Shown here one piece after another: positions 46,489 through 58,788 of a stretch of 64,000 bases of DNA. Each line of letters starts with the position of its first letter. Position 1 is the first letter of the stretch. This DNA comes from Helianthus annuus (Eukaryota > Streptophyta > Magnoliopsida > Asterales > Asteraceae). Position numbers and translations under genes: made by a program. The stretch lies in assembly GCF_002127325.2 (NCBI RefSeq), contig NC_035433.2:85708549-85772548 (forward strand). Direction: 5' to 3'. The notes beneath the pieces are model-generated. The model saw only the letters and a list, made by a program, of their open reading frames with translations, did not search any database and was not told the DNA's origin.

Positions 46489-48268
46489 TCACACCCCAAC
46501 CGATGGCGGAAACATCGAGATGAGACGTACAAACTGTTCAAAGACATCATAACACTAGTTGTGACAATAATTAAAGTTTATTTCATTGATATTCATAAGT
46601 TTCATACAATACATGGAAATGAAAAAGTACATAACATAGATTGTAAATTTAAATAGTTGATGGGTTTCTAAGCCATCCTAGCCTTTTCTTGTTTTCTTGA
46701 ATCCTCAGCCTGCAGTATGCATTTAAAATACAATCAACAAATAATTGCTGGCGAGTATACAGGTTTGAATATAGCATAATAGAGTTAAATAGTTTATCAA
46801 ATCTATTCCATGTGAACAACTGATATTAATTAACTGTTATACTCGTAACGATGAAATCCACATGTCCAAACCATAGTTTAACGCAATTAACATAGCCTAA
46901 CCCTCGAAAGGGTGGTGATAGAGTTAAAAGAACCTAGCAATACCCGTATATACGGGAGGGGCGTTACAACCTACAGCGCTGCCATTGATAGGGGAGGCTT
47001 GCAAAGTTAATGAACATATAGCCATAGATGTTAACATCAGCACAACATAGATAATCAATGATCAAGTAGTTTCACAATAGTATGGATAGATTGTGCAATG
47101 AAAGTGTTTATCATTGTGTTTTTGATAAGGAAATGCATACTACACCCAAACGTGTAAAAAGAAAATGGGTCAAGTATACTCACCTTAGGTTGCGTTGCGT
47201 ATATTGGAAAAAGATAATAGAATCAGGGATTTTCCAAGAAGATCGTGCACAAGAGAATTACCCTATTAATTTGAGGATTTGATTAATTATTTGGGAATTT
47301 ATAGAATAATTTAGATAATAAGACATAAATAATACAAAATTCCTAAAGTGTTGGAACAATAAAATAAATAGGAATTTAAATAGATAAATAATTATTTTAA
47401 CAATCTAGAATAATTACCACAACATTAGTTAATAATCTTATAAACAAATAACTTATTTATAAAGTTTCTAGTTTATAAAACAAATAAATAAATCTGAAAA
47501 TAAAATTTCTAGATTTTTATTAAATAAACAATAATTCTGATTTAAAGAATATAAATCCTGAAATTAATAAATATGATCAAATAATAATTAAATAGTAATT
47601 CAGAATTAATTTATAATTTAAACAACATTTAAAATAAATATTCTGAATTAATAAAAACAATATATCTGATTTTTATGATAATAATTCTGAAATACATAAA
47701 TAATTCTGATTTCTAGATTCTGAAATAAATAAATAGATAAAATCTGATTTTATTAAATTTCAGAAATAAATTCCGAAATAAATAAATAAATAAAGTCTGA
47801 TTTTATTAAATTTCAGAAATAAATCCTGAAATAAATAAATAAATAAAATCTTATTTTATTAAATTTCAGAAATAAATCCTGAAATAAATAAATAAATAAA
47901 ATCTGATTTTATTAAATTTCAGAAATAAATTCTGAAATAAATAAATAAATAAAAACTGATTTTTAATAAATCTGATTTTATAAAACTGAAATATTTAAAT
48001 AAAATTCCGAAATAATAAATATGTTTTAATAAATAGATAATAATTATAAATCTGATTATTTTAATAAATAAATCTGTTTTATTAAATTTCTGATTTTAAA
48101 TAAATATTTCAGATTTAAAATAATTAAATATGTTTAGTAATAATTATATTAGTATATTTGTTTTCTAAATAGATATATTTGATTTTTTATAAAAATTTTC
48201 AGTATTATATATTAATATTTATAATATATAAACCTGATTTTATGTATTTATATCTTATAATACTGAAT

Positions 48269-48352
<84 letters not shown>

Positions 48353-49494
48353 TAACTGTACGTAAAGGAAATAAATAAAAAAAAGAACTGATTGTATATA
48401 TATATGTATAAAAGAAAGCGGATCGGTTACCGGCGTTTGGCGGCACGGCGGCGAAGGCGGTGACCGGTGGTGGCTCCGTGGTGGTGCAGCGGCGGTTCCG
48501 GCTAATACGATCGGGTTCGGCTCGGTTCGGCTTCGGTTTGAAAGGAACGAATTCGGGTTGATTCGGTTTGATCGGGAACAAATGAAAGGAATAATGAGAA
48601 CTTGGTTCAGGATTTATATAGAAGATGTCGGACGTCGGTTACGAGTAATGAAGGGTCACCGGATCCGGTAAATAGTTCAAAGGTCGAAGAAGACGACTAG
48701 TTATTGGGCGGTTATATTTGATTCAAATTCGCAGTTAATGCGTTCTTAAATGTATTACTGATTCAATTTGTTCACATGCTGAGGTGTAGACCAGTTGGTA
48801 ATGCACGCTGTTTGAGTTGTTGTGGTCGCGGGTTCGAGTCCCGGTTCATGCACAAAATCCCATTTTTTAATACAGTTAGTTTCAACTAACTGGGTTAGCC
48901 ACTAACTGAGTTTTCTGACTCAGTTAGTGCTGCCGTTTAGTAAACTTAACCTGGTTAGGTTATTTAACCGGTTTTCACCAACGGGTTAGATTCGCTAACG
49001 GAAATGCTTAAAAATCAATAAGATTTCAGAAAATTATTATTTATTTAATTTAAATTGTTATTTTATTTATCTAAAATATTGATAAAATAATATAAAAATC
49101 ATTTTTAACCCAAATTTCAATATTTTTACGGAATTAGCGTATAAATTCCCAATTTTTGTACGTTTTAGGGTAATCTCTTGGCAACGATGAATTAAAGAGT
49201 CGAAATTAAGATGGAATTCCTCTGTTTTTACGTGTTTAACATAGTTTCAACGTGTTTAACATAGTTTCAACGTGTTTAACATAGTTTCAACGTGCTTAAC
49301 ATAGTTTCATAGTTTCAATGATTCATAGTATTCAAACACAAAATATGGATAAAATCATGCAATTTCATTATGATTTCAAGTCTCGAGTACAATTTTGGAA
49401 TTTGAATCAAGTACAACAAAGGTACAACTTACAAAAGTAGAAAGTACAAGTAGACTTTCCAAAAATGGAAAGTTTGAAAATACGAAATGTTACA
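46487..49494 (-). repeat. LARD2 5' LTR (right copy)
   Basis: 3008 bp, nearly identical to 39584-42558. The longer (AAT)n run is at 48272-48351, the tRNA-like block at 48777-48852 and the 20-bp tandem repeat at 49230-49309. Followed by ctggg. Confidence 0.93.
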
Positions 49495-50036
49495 CTGGGA
49501 ATGCTGGTAGAGCTGCCTGAGCTAGGGCATGCTGAGCTGGTTGGGCGGGGTTGACTTGATGACCGTAGGGAGTCGTGTGACCATAGCGATTGCAGTTGGT
49601 GCACAAATGACAAGCAGAAGTAGCTGGATGATGGAAATTGCAAGTTGCATACTTAGGATGAGGCCTAGTGTACTGCTTTTTGATTTCAGGAGCTGGAGGG
49701 TTTGGAGCAGTGGCAGCAGGAGCAGGCTTAGCAACAGGGTTTGCAGCAGCGACAATCGCATTGCATGCTGAACCCTGAGATTTTCTCTTCTTGTTTCTGC
49801 TGCAACTGGGCTGTTGGGTAACTTGATTTGCTGACTTAGAGGGAGCAGGAGTAGCAAACTATTTATCACCGATATGGTTGTTGTTTAAGCTTGCGGCTAG
49901 ATGATAAACCTCTTCAATAGTCTCCAGTTGAGCTGCTTCGATCGAATCACGCATTGCAAGAGGTAACCCATTGATGTACTTGGTTATCATGCGCTTAGGA
50001 GTAGAAACCAAGTGAGGAACGATTAAGCTGAGCTGT
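49495..50036 (-). pseudogene. Gypsy B gag, central part
   Basis: On the minus strand, from the copia C junction: MITKYINGLPLAMRDSIEAA, EEVYHLAASLNNN, a TAG at about 49860, then a Lys/Arg-rich stretch (SCSRNKKRKSQGSACN), an Ala/Pro-rich linker and CNFHHPATSACHLCTNCNR. This frame runs into LARD2 and continues at 39583 toward the CCHC knuckle. Its upstream part is beyond copia C. Confidence 0.88.
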
Positions 50037-50691
50037 TGTTAGGATCGGAGTTTCTTAGATTGTGTTTGTTTAAACAAAATGAAAGTGAAACAGAGATGAA
50101 TTGCAGCGGAATAAATGAAATAAACTTTTAACACACAATCAATGAAAGAAAAGTTTAAGCAAACTTGTTTATCATTGAATCGAATGATTGTATTTATTAC
50201 AATGATCAATTACAATAGCATGCATGCACAGATCTCCCCCTCAGCCTGAGCTCACTAATTGTTCGTACAGGGTACTGTCTATTTATAGTACAGGACAATC
50301 ACTGAGCATCTTCGGCTGATGTCACCATGAAAGTGACATCTAACCTCCTAACAAACTATAACCACTGACCTAAACAACCACTGATTACAAACTACTGATT
50401 TACATAAACAAAGTATAAACAAAACACTGATTCTTCATTCCACTGTTGTATCTTCAGCAGTGCTTTGGTCTTCAGTAGTACTTGAGACACATCAATAGAT
50501 TGAGCTTCAGTACTTTAACTTAATCAGTCTTTAAAGCAACAGCAGTTGTAATGGACAGTGCTTTGAGTCTATCAGTTGTTAGGGCCACTGTCAAGGGGAA
50601 AGATATGTACAAACACTGCTTATGAAGGATCCACTGTTCTGAACCAGTTTTGGCTTTATCAACTGTTCCTTTGTAGGGTTCAATCCCAACA
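50037..50691 (-). repeat. Copia C 3' LTR
   Basis: On the plus strand TGTTAGGATCGG...CAATCCCAACA, 655 bp. Minus-strand TATA box at 50280-50287 (CTATAAATAG). Upstream of it (50300-50660) are many CCACTG, CACTGA, CAGTGC and AACTGTT words. Confidence 0.88.
50280..50287 (-). promoter_or_regulatory. TATA box of copia C LTR
   Basis: TATAAATA on the minus strand in GTACTATAAATAGACAG. Confidence 0.7.
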
Positions 50692-50704
50692 ATCTCCCCC
50701 TGGA
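50692..50704 (-). promoter_or_regulatory. Polypurine tract of copia C
   Basis: TCCAGGGGGAGAT on the minus strand immediately before TGTTGGGATTG of the LTR. Confidence 0.88.
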
Positions 50705-50740
50705 ACAGATGATGCCAAAACACTTCATTATTTAGGATCT

Positions 50741-53700
50741 TTATTGCCTCATCAATAATTCCCTAACTTGCCCTTTGAATTGTAATTCAAAGTTCATGGA
50801 ATCTTCATCATCCTCATCCCTACACAGTTGAAGCTCAAGGAGATCTTGTAAATCTTCTACACTCGGGCCTAGTGCATTCTCTCTTGATATGTGCTTAACA
50901 TCTCCACTGGACTTGAGCAAAGTCAATACGTGGGTCTTTTGATCAGACTTCCACTTTAGTATTTCTGAGTTCAGCGGGTTTCTTGGGAGAGTCTTTATTT
51001 TTTATGAGTTTAGTGATGGAGGCCTGCTCAGAACCTTTTTGGCAATTTCTTGTAACTTTCCTGAGTTCGGATCCTCTTCTATCATTCTTTTGAGGGCTTC
51101 TTTCATGTAAACAGCTTCACTTGCTACATCTTCAGCATCAGTCTGTTTTTGCTTCTTCCTTTGATTCATAACAATGAGGAAAGTGTCAGATGATGTACAT
51201 AATGTTTTCAAAGTGAGGGTCTGCTGCCGAGATTCATCAACTTTCTTGTCTCTGTATGCTGGTTTCTTTGGAAGGTTAGGATCTGTCTCTCTCCTTCTTT
51301 CCAGCTTCTCATATGCCATATCAGTGTATTGCCTAGACCATTTTGCTATGGCTTTGGCTATATCAACCTTTGCAGCAACCAACTCTTGCTTCTTTCTTTT
51401 ATAGTCCAAGGTAAGATCAGCAATTGCCTTTTTGTATTTGCTCCAGTTTGGTGCTGATCTTTACATACCTGGATCATTTTTAATTCTTTCAGTTCTATTT
51501 GCTTCACTTTTTAGAGCAATGAGTGGCCAGTCATTGAACTGCTCAACCTTGGCTGGGTAGAACATTTCCCTCATGATCAATTCAAGGAGGTCTTTTCTCA
51601 TCTCCTTTTGCAGGTCAGATTCTGGTGGCAGGTTGGACATTTCTTTACTCAATTCTCTTGCATAATCTTCCAATTGTTTAACTTTAGTGAGCAAAAACTG
51701 CATTCGGCTTGAGATGGCATTGTCACTCTCCCCTTTGCATTCAATTCTAGCTCGTATTTCAGCTTGCCTGACTTTGAGTTTTAAATACTCATCAATGTTG
51801 TTTGGATCTCTAAAACCAACAAGAGAAGGGAATTTTCTTTTTGAAGGGTCATCCACTGTGTAGAACTGCTTCATTTCATTCTTTACTGCATGCAATTCTA
51901 GTGGATAACTGGCTGCTACTGGTATAACATCAACAGGATTATATCCTTCAAGTGTTTTTGGATCTTTGATTGGGTTGGCTAAAGTTGGAGGAATGAATGG
52001 TTAAGGTTTGACTACATTGTAAGGTGTGGATGATATTGGAACAGGTACTGGTATGTCATCATCATGCACCTGAAACTTTATTTTTCTTGTATACACCTTT
52101 TTGGGAGAGGGTGTTTTTGTTTGAGGTTTTGGAACAGAAAGGATTATGGCTTGAGAAGGGGTGTTTCAAGTGATGGGTGACTGACTAACAGCTGTTGAAA
52201 CAACTGGTGTCTCAACCACTTTTGTCACTACAACTGTTGTCTTCTGCTTTTTGGCAGGTGGTTTTTTGTAATGGTGGTGTTGTTTTTGGTGTAGCAGTGG
52301 ATTGCGTGATGGTTGGGGAAATGATGAGGGCAGTTGTTGAAACAACATTTGTTGAAACTACTGAAGTATCAACAACTGTTGATACAACAGGTGTCTTAAC
52401 ATCTGTTGTCTTGGAGGTTTGAGGTGAGGAACTTTTGGGGATTTCAGAGGTTTGTTTAGTGGTTTTGGAAGGTATGGTTTTGGGTTGGCTAACCTTTTTG
52501 GTAGTCTTTCTTCTGTTTGAAGTACCCTGCACTTCCTTTTCCATAAAAACTTTATTCTCCTCTGCAAATCTTTTATCTCCCTTTGTTTCCATTTTCTCTT
52601 TTCTCTTTGCTTTTTCTTCAGCAAAAGCATTGAGAGTCACATCAACCTTCTTGAACCATCTGGCTTAGAAATTTCCACAACTGGTTTTGCTATTGGATAT
52701 GGTGGTAGATACAGACCTTCCTTTCCTTTCTTTCCTTTCTCCCGCTTTTGGGCATCATCAGGGTTTTCTACATAAACAATTGTAGGAGGAGAGGTGCCAA
52801 TGGTTTGAAGCAGATGAGCTTTGATGGCCTTTATATCAGCTTGAGTATCTTTATTCCTAGCTTCCATCACATTTCTGAACATTTGAAGCTGAATTTCATG
52901 TTGTTGATCAGCATACTGTCTTTGTTGATGAAGCATAGGTTGAAACAGTTGCCATAGCTCAGTGGGGGATAGAGCAGATGTTGAAGCAGTGGATGGAGCT
53001 TTTTGAGATTATAACAATGGTTGGAGCATATTTTTGATATCTACCACAGATGTTTCAATTTTGTCTAATATCTCTGTCAATTCTTGGTAGTTTAAACCAT
53101 CACCCAATTTAATGGGATCATCTGATTTCCCACTAGCAGTGGTTGTATCAGCAGTTGGACCAGAGGAAGTTTCCACTGGTTCATCCACTGATGCTCCTTT
53201 GTCTTGGTACTGGGAACTTCTTTCCTCAGCAGTGGTTACCTTAGTAAACACACCAGTGGGTATTGGAAACACACTAGTAGTTACTTTGGTTCCCAATGAA
53301 GAAATTGCCTTCAAGGGAGTCTGACTAATGAAACTACTGTCCAGGTATACATCAGTGGATTCAATACCTGCAGTAGCTGCTCCACTTGAACTACTGACAG
53401 GAATTACTTGTAACTCCTGCAGTGTAACCTCCTCAGCTGTTGATGGGTTAGCAAGGGTAGAAGAATCAGACTCAGTCACTTGTTGGAGTATATTCTCATT
53501 GATAGGTGGTTGAGAAGAACTGATTTGTGTCTGATCCATATCCAATGCATTCAACAGAGGTATAATGGATGGTGGAATTTGTGGATTGAGGATAGGTATT
53601 GAAAGAGAATTTGCCCCGGGAGCAGGGCTGTGGAAGATGGATTCAGGTGGATCCAGAGCTTCATAATGTGGTGTCCCTGTGTATACAACCTGATCCTTTT

Positions 53701-54744
53701 GTGAGGATGCATGAGGAGTTTCAGGCTCAGGTTGAGATCTTTCTACCAATTGCTTTGAGGAAGTAGCAGCAGTGGTTATTGGTGACTTTGGTGTTGTCAC
53801 AGGAGTTACTTCTGGGATCTCATCTTCCAGAAGATCCTTTTTAGAGGGTTTGGGGGCCTTTTGGATTTTTTTCTTGATGGTCTTTTTGTTGATTTTTGGT
53901 GGGAGTTGCACAGCAGTGGGTGTGCTGCTGTGGTCACCAAGAGCAGTGGGCTCAACAGCAGAAACCTGAGGAGCAGATGTTGTCTCAACTAAATTTTGCT
54001 CAGGTTTCTCTGTTTGTGTCTGAGAAGGTTTTGACAGCCTTGTAAAAGTTTCAGAAGAAAGGCTGTTTATTTGAAAAGGATTACCTTGGATAAGCACATG
54101 TGCACTATCCTTTGGAATTTTCTTTTGTAAATAAAAGCTTAAAAATCTTGGAAACAGTAAAAATGGTTTCTTTTTATCTTTTATATTATTAACATTTTTA
54201 ACCATATCATTGAAAATTTCTTGGGAGTAATTAAAATCAACTTCTGCCATGATAGCATGTCCCAAGTATTGGATTTTCAATGGTATTTCATTGAAGGCTG
54301 TTGTTTATTTGAAACACACATGAGAAGGGTATGGAATAAAAATCTCACGCGTGGTGGAAAACTTCCCTTTTGAAAAGTATCTTTTTTCATTTGTTCCTCA
54401 TACCGCCTCTCAATTAAATCTGTTTGATATTCTTCCTTTGGGAAGGAATTTTTACCTGTATGATCGTTTATCTCAAAAACCTCAGAGATGGTTTAAGGTG
54501 TGATAGCAACCTGAATTCCCCCTACTGTTGAAGTGATAGCCCAAGGCTTTTTGTCCTGAACTACAATTTTTGCATTTTACCAGAAATCACGTAGGGTATC
54601 CAGGTAAATAGGTGCGTTGCAAGTCAACAAAGTTTTGTACTTTGAAGAGGAAAGAGCATCAATAACGGAGTGAAAAGTTGTATTTTGACTTGTTTTCTCA
54701 AGGGTACACAGATAGTTATGAGGGCTTTTTAGTGCCATAGCCAT
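50741..54744 (-). pseudogene. Copia C extra ORF downstream of RNase H (env-like position)
   Basis: Starts at the ATG at 54744 (MAMALKSPHNYLC) and can be followed leftward in pieces to about 50741. Stops lie near 54575 and 54500, frameshifts near 54290, 52640 and 52200, and a stop at about 53009. The N-terminal region has NAPIYLDTLRDFW and KPFLLFPRFLSFYLQKKIP. The middle is Ser/Thr/Pro-rich with repeats (TTVVSTAVSQ-like, VSTNVVSTTAL), followed by coiled-coil stretches rich in Lys/Glu (EEKAKRKEKMETKGDKR; KKQKQTDAEDVASEAVYMKE). SIRE elements carry an env-like gene here, expressed in soybean SIRE1 by stop-codon suppression. I see no clear transmembrane segment or signal peptide, so env-like refers to position only. 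Confidence 0.7.
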
Positions 54745-55308
54745 GGTGATTCGAAGGTAGTTGAGAGAGGAGGAAGAAGATGAATGATTCGAAGGATTTT
54801 GATGGAAACAACTTTTGAGAGGAATTTTGAATTCGATTCGACAGTGAAAACCCTGTTTGGGGTGTTGATCAGGGTTTTATAAAAGTGAAAAGTGAATGCT
54901 GACGTGGCAGCGGTTACAAAGATCTGACGGCTAATAACTGACCACGTGACAACCTCTGATGAATAATGGATGACAGTTGTTTAGGAAACCACTGATGATC
55001 AATACCAGTGGTTTACAGTGGTGAAGATGAAAACAGTGGCTAACTTTTGACTATCAGTTGATAGCTATCAGTGGATTAAAACACTGATGTTTAATCAACA
55101 GTGAATAACAAGAAAGATAGATAAACAGATGTTATCTTTCAGCAGTGGATGATATCAACAGATCAGATGTTTGAACCAAAACAGTGGTTATGACAGACTT
55201 TTAAGGATTAATGAAAATTTTCATTTTTAGCTATTTTTAAGGATGAATTTTTGATTTTCTAAAAACATTTTAATGCTTTTTATTCATAGAGAAACAGGAT
55301 GTTGCCTG
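54745..55308 (-). other. Copia C spacer between RNase H and extra ORF
   Basis: Non-coding and dense in CAGTGG/CCACTG and ATCAGTGGT words (54950-55200), for example CCACTGATGATC followed shortly by CCAGTGGTTTACAGTGG. These are the words seen in the copia C LTR. Confidence 0.75.
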
Positions 55309-56871
55309 TTATTCCATGTTAAGCATGCCAATCCTAGAGATCAAGCTTTCAAAGGTGGATGTGTCTAAAGCCTTTGTTAGCATATCTGCCAGCTGATCTT
55401 TAGTTAGAACATGGTGCAGAGAAATCAAACCTTTTTCATAGCAATCCCTCACAAAATGATGTCTGATGTCAATGTGCTTGGTGATTGAATGTGAAACTGG
55501 ATTTTTGATGATATTTTCTGCTGCCTGACTGTCCAACATGAGAGGTGTCTTTAAGGCAGTGATACCAAAATCCAGCAATTGATTTTGAAGCCATAACAGT
55601 TGGGTTGTGCAGCTTGCAGCGGCAATATACTCTGCCTCAGCAGTGGATGTTGAAACAGCTGCTTGCTTTTTGCTTTGCCAAGACACTATGCAATTTTCTA
55701 GGAATTGGCACCCTCTTGAAGTGGACTTCCTTGTTGTATTACATCCAGCAAAGTCACTATCTGAGAAACTTGAAAGCTTGATATTTCCATCAACTGGATA
55801 CCAGATACCAAGTGTGGGAGCACCTTTTAAGTATCTGAATATCCTTTTTACAGCAATAAGATTTGGCTTTCTTGGGGCTGATTGGGATCTTGCACAGACA
55901 CATGTTGCAAACATGAAGTCTGGCCTAGAGGCAGTTAGGTACAATAAAGACCCAATCATGCTTCTATAGAGAGTTTGATCAACCAAATCATCCTTTTCAT
56001 CAGACATGACTATCTTGGTGGTTGCTATGGGTGTACTACATGGTTTGCAATCATTCATATCAAATTTGTTTAAAACTTCTTTGGCATATTTGCCTTGATG
56101 AATGAAAGTACCATTTTGCAGTTGTTTTACTTGGAGACCAAGAAAACATTGTAGTTCCCCCATTGCACTCATCTCAAACTCAATTGTCATGAGTTTTCTG
56201 AACTCTTCACACATTTTTTAACATGTGCTTCCAAAAATGATGTCATCCACATAAATTTGGACAACCATCAAATCTTTCCCTCTCCATTTTAAAAACAGTG
56301 TTTTGTCAACTTTGCCTCTTGGGAAACCAATAGAGAGAAGAAAGGTGGAAAGAGTTTCATACCAGGCTCTAGGTGCTTGTTTCAGGCCATACAAAGCTTT
56401 ATTTAGCTTGTAGACATGATTTGGATTAAATGGATCCTCAAAACCAGGAGGTTGACAAACATATACCTCTTCTTGAATCTTACTATAGAGGAATGCACAT
56501 TTGATATCCATTTGAAACACCTTTATGTTGTGGTTGACAGCAAAGGCCAGGAACAGTCTGATAGCTTCCAATCTTGCTACTGGGGAAAAAGTTTCATCAT
56601 AGTTAATGCCCTCTTCCTGTCTGAAACCTAGAACCACTAGCCTTGCTTTATTCTTGACAACAATGCCCCTTTCATCAGTTTTATTTTTGAGGACGCACTT
56701 TGTGCCAATAGGAATCACATCCTCTGGCAGTGGTACAAGCTCCCATACTTGTTGTCTCTTAAACTGTTGGAGCTCTTCTTACATGGCTTCCACCCAACTG
56801 TTGTCTTTCAGTGCCTCTTGGTACTTGACAGGTTGATGAAGTGATAGAAAACCTGCAAAAAGACAGATGTT
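55309..56871 (-). pseudogene. Copia C reverse transcriptase and RNase H
   Basis: RT: KARLVVLGFRQEEGINYDET, FSPVARLEAIRLFLAF, MDIKCAFLYSKIQEEVYV, LYGLKQAPRAWYE, catalytic YVDDIIFGS. RNase H: FSDSDFAGC, STSTAEAEYIAAA, KHIDIRHHFVRD and LADMLTKAL at the end. Stops occur after EAM (about 56778) and after FGSTC (56218-56220), so the copy is inactive, though the frame is otherwise kept from 56871 to 55309. Copia order (integrase before RT) is respected. Confidence 0.92.
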
Positions 56872-57428
56872 TTAGGATTGACTTCTAGTGAGAACCCCTT
56901 CACTGATGTTGCCAATGATTTGGTCAGGTGGATGAGACTTCAAGAAGATCAAATCTTCTTTGTATGGAACAATGGCATTTAAGGGTGAGGGTTGCAGATG
57001 TGAATCATCTGAGCTAACAACTGTTGGTGACTTTGATGATTCAACAGTGTCTTGAAATGGAGGTGGAGGGATAGGAGGAAGTGGTGTGGAAACATGTTGA
57101 TTTTTAACCACTGTTTGAAGATCTTTATCAACAGTGTCTGAGGATGTGGAAGCAGGGGTTTGTGGACTACTTTGGTCAACAACTGTTGATGTAGCAGTGG
57201 TTGAGCTTAGAGAGCTGTTTTGAACATCTGCTGCTCTAGCAATGGATGTGAACTTTTGTTGTGGGATGATCACTTCATATCCATCTCAACCACCTCCATC
57301 AGACAATGGAGATGTTTCTCTCAACAACTCCATTTTGTTTTGGTGTCCTTGGAATGCTGTATTGCCTTACAATTCCTTTTGACACACAAAACTCATCCAA
57401 CTCCCTATTTCTGAACTCTGTGCCGTTG
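56872..57428 (-). pseudogene. Copia C integrase end and linker, deleted
   Basis: At the right edge the integrase motif [19 protein letters not shown] and the Glu-containing [13 protein letters not shown] are present, but the rest of integrase is missing. The frame passes after a stop into a Ser/Thr/Pro-rich linker (TSTVVDQSSPQTPASTSSD; PLPPIPPPPF) that normally joins integrase and RT. Gypsy D begins at 57429 inside the integrase catalytic core. Confidence 0.85.
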
Positions 57429-58415
57429 TGTCATGGCCCCCGGCCCGGTTTTACCCGTTTCAGGAGCCGCGGGATAGAAACCCGTGGTATTTATTATTTG
57501 AGTTGACAGCGGAAGTTTAACAGGATCTTTTAAAACTTGAAAATGCCCAATTATTTTATTTCACAATTCGGGACAAACCTCGAAATTTACAATAAGGGTA
57601 CTTTCACTGGGAAACCCTTGTTTTACAAAACATGTTTATCTATTTTACTTAGCCACTACTTCAAGCTTGTTAGTGCTCCGTAGCACTTTTCCTTAATTCA
57701 CAGTAGGTCACCTGAAACATGTTTAAAAAGATTTTATCAGTGGGGAAATACTGGCGAGTCACTCATGTTACATAAAATGACACCTTAGTTATAAATTACA
57801 GCATAAGAGCGATTACAGTGGCTTCTATCTTATTTTTATCTGGCGTCGTGTCACACCCTGGTGACGATGGTCATACCACTATTGGGTCCTTTCACCCAAG
57901 TAGTGATGATTATCACTATTAGGTTGGTGAACCTAACCGTGAGAGATTAGTAATGTGCACAATACCCCACTTGCCAGTGATTCAAGATAACCAAGACTTA
58001 ATCCCTGTAATTATAACTTTTGAAAATAATTTCAGTGTTGTAAATCATTGTTGATAAAAAGAGAATGACTCACATTGCAAGTTTAGCTGGGCAGAGTTTA
58101 GCCTACTGATAAGCCTGATAACCTAATTTAAACAACAATGCACACGAAACTAGGTCAGTAACTTAATACAACAGTTACGATAAGCTCACGAAATCAAAAC
58201 CCTCACGACGAATGACAAAGTATAGCCCAATTACGGGCAGCACTTAAACATCCATCGGATTGGTTTTAATCGATCGGACATTGTATCGTAGCAGTGATCG
58301 AGTTAATACCCTGTATCCGCGGCAGCGTTTCCCTACTTAGAATTATGATTTTGAGCAGTAAACTTCGTGTTTTGAATGAAAATTTCGAACACAGAAGAAA
58401 GCACCATGCACAGGC

Positions 58416-58423
58416 TACTTATA
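58416..58423 (-). promoter_or_regulatory. TATA box of gypsy D LTR
   Basis: TATAAGTA on the minus strand in TTGCTATAAGTAGCC. The first word copy starts about 25 bp upstream. Confidence 0.6.
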
Positions 58424-58439
58424 GCAACATTTTGAGTTT

Positions 58440-58631
58440 TACGTTGCCCGCGTAAAACTTAATAAGAGCTTACGCGGCCCGCGAGGGCCACCTAGTCTAC
58501 AACTAGGGCTAGCATGTCATCGGTAGGTCCGCCACATGTGCGACACGTGGCCCAGAATGCTTATTCGGTCAACTTTAGGTTGACGCGGCCCGCGTAGACT
58601 TCTATTATGGTTTACGCGGCCCGCGTGAAAC
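58440..58631. repeat. CGCGGCCCGCG words in gypsy D U3
   Basis: GTTGCCCGCGTAAAAC, TTACGCGGCCCGCGAGGGCC, TGACGCGGCCCGCGTAGAC and TTTACGCGGCCCGCGTGAAA, spaced over about 190 bp. The third and fourth are close to perfect palindromes with TTTA/TAAA-like flanks. Confidence 0.8.
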
Positions 58632-58731
58632 CCAATTTTCTTGATTTCTTGGTTTTTCATGCACATTAGGGTTTCAGTGGTCCAGGTTTTCACTTACGAG
58701 TCTTTTAGGGACATTTTTACAGGTCCTTACA

Positions 58732-58745
58732 TCCTCCCCACCTTA
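58732..58745 (-). promoter_or_regulatory. Polypurine tract of gypsy D
   Basis: TAAGGTGGGGAGGA on the minus strand directly before TGTAAGGACC of the LTR. Confidence 0.85.
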
Positions 58746-58788
58746 TTTAAAATCTCGTCCTCGAGATTTACTGGAATAAGTGAGGATA

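Larger units (their letters stand above)
39584..49494 (-). mobile_element. LARD2: 9.9-kb non-autonomous relative of gypsy B
   Basis: Perfect 5-bp target duplication ctggg (39579-39583, 49495-49499). LTRs of 2975 and 3008 bp are nearly identical apart from microsatellite length, so insertion is recent. On the minus strand: 5' LTR 46487-49494, iMet PBS 46472-46483, 3.9 kb without gag or pol, PPT 42559-42575, 3' LTR. The LTR edge (TGTCACACCCCAACCGATGG), several LTR blocks, the PPT and a nine-codon relic of the pol C-terminus match gypsy B. It therefore descends from that family by loss of coding sequence, and has inserted into the gag of a member of its own family. Confidence 0.93.
50037..57428 (-). 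mobile_element. Copia C: SIRE-like element, 5' part beyond gypsy D
   Basis: Minus-strand Ty1/copia. From left: 3' LTR 50037-50691, PPT, a long extra ORF in pieces (50741-54744), RNase H and RT (55309-56718), linker and integrase remnant (to 57428), where gypsy D has inserted. The extra ORF after RNase H and the GGGGGAGAT PPT mark the SIRE lineage. Gag, protease and 5' LTR are not visible. It interrupts gypsy B gag. Confidence 0.9.
57429..58731 (-). repeat. Gypsy D 3' LTR
   Basis: On the plus strand TGTCATGGCCCCCGG...GGTCCTTACA, 1303 bp. Minus-strand TATA box at 58416-58423 (TATAAGTA). CGCGGCCCGCG words at 58440-58631, upstream of it. Confidence 0.88.

Noticed and set aside
49522..49869. 115-aa Leu-rich minus ORF
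   Set aside because: It is the wrong frame of gypsy B gag; the true frame carries the Cys/His-rich region and continues across LARD2.
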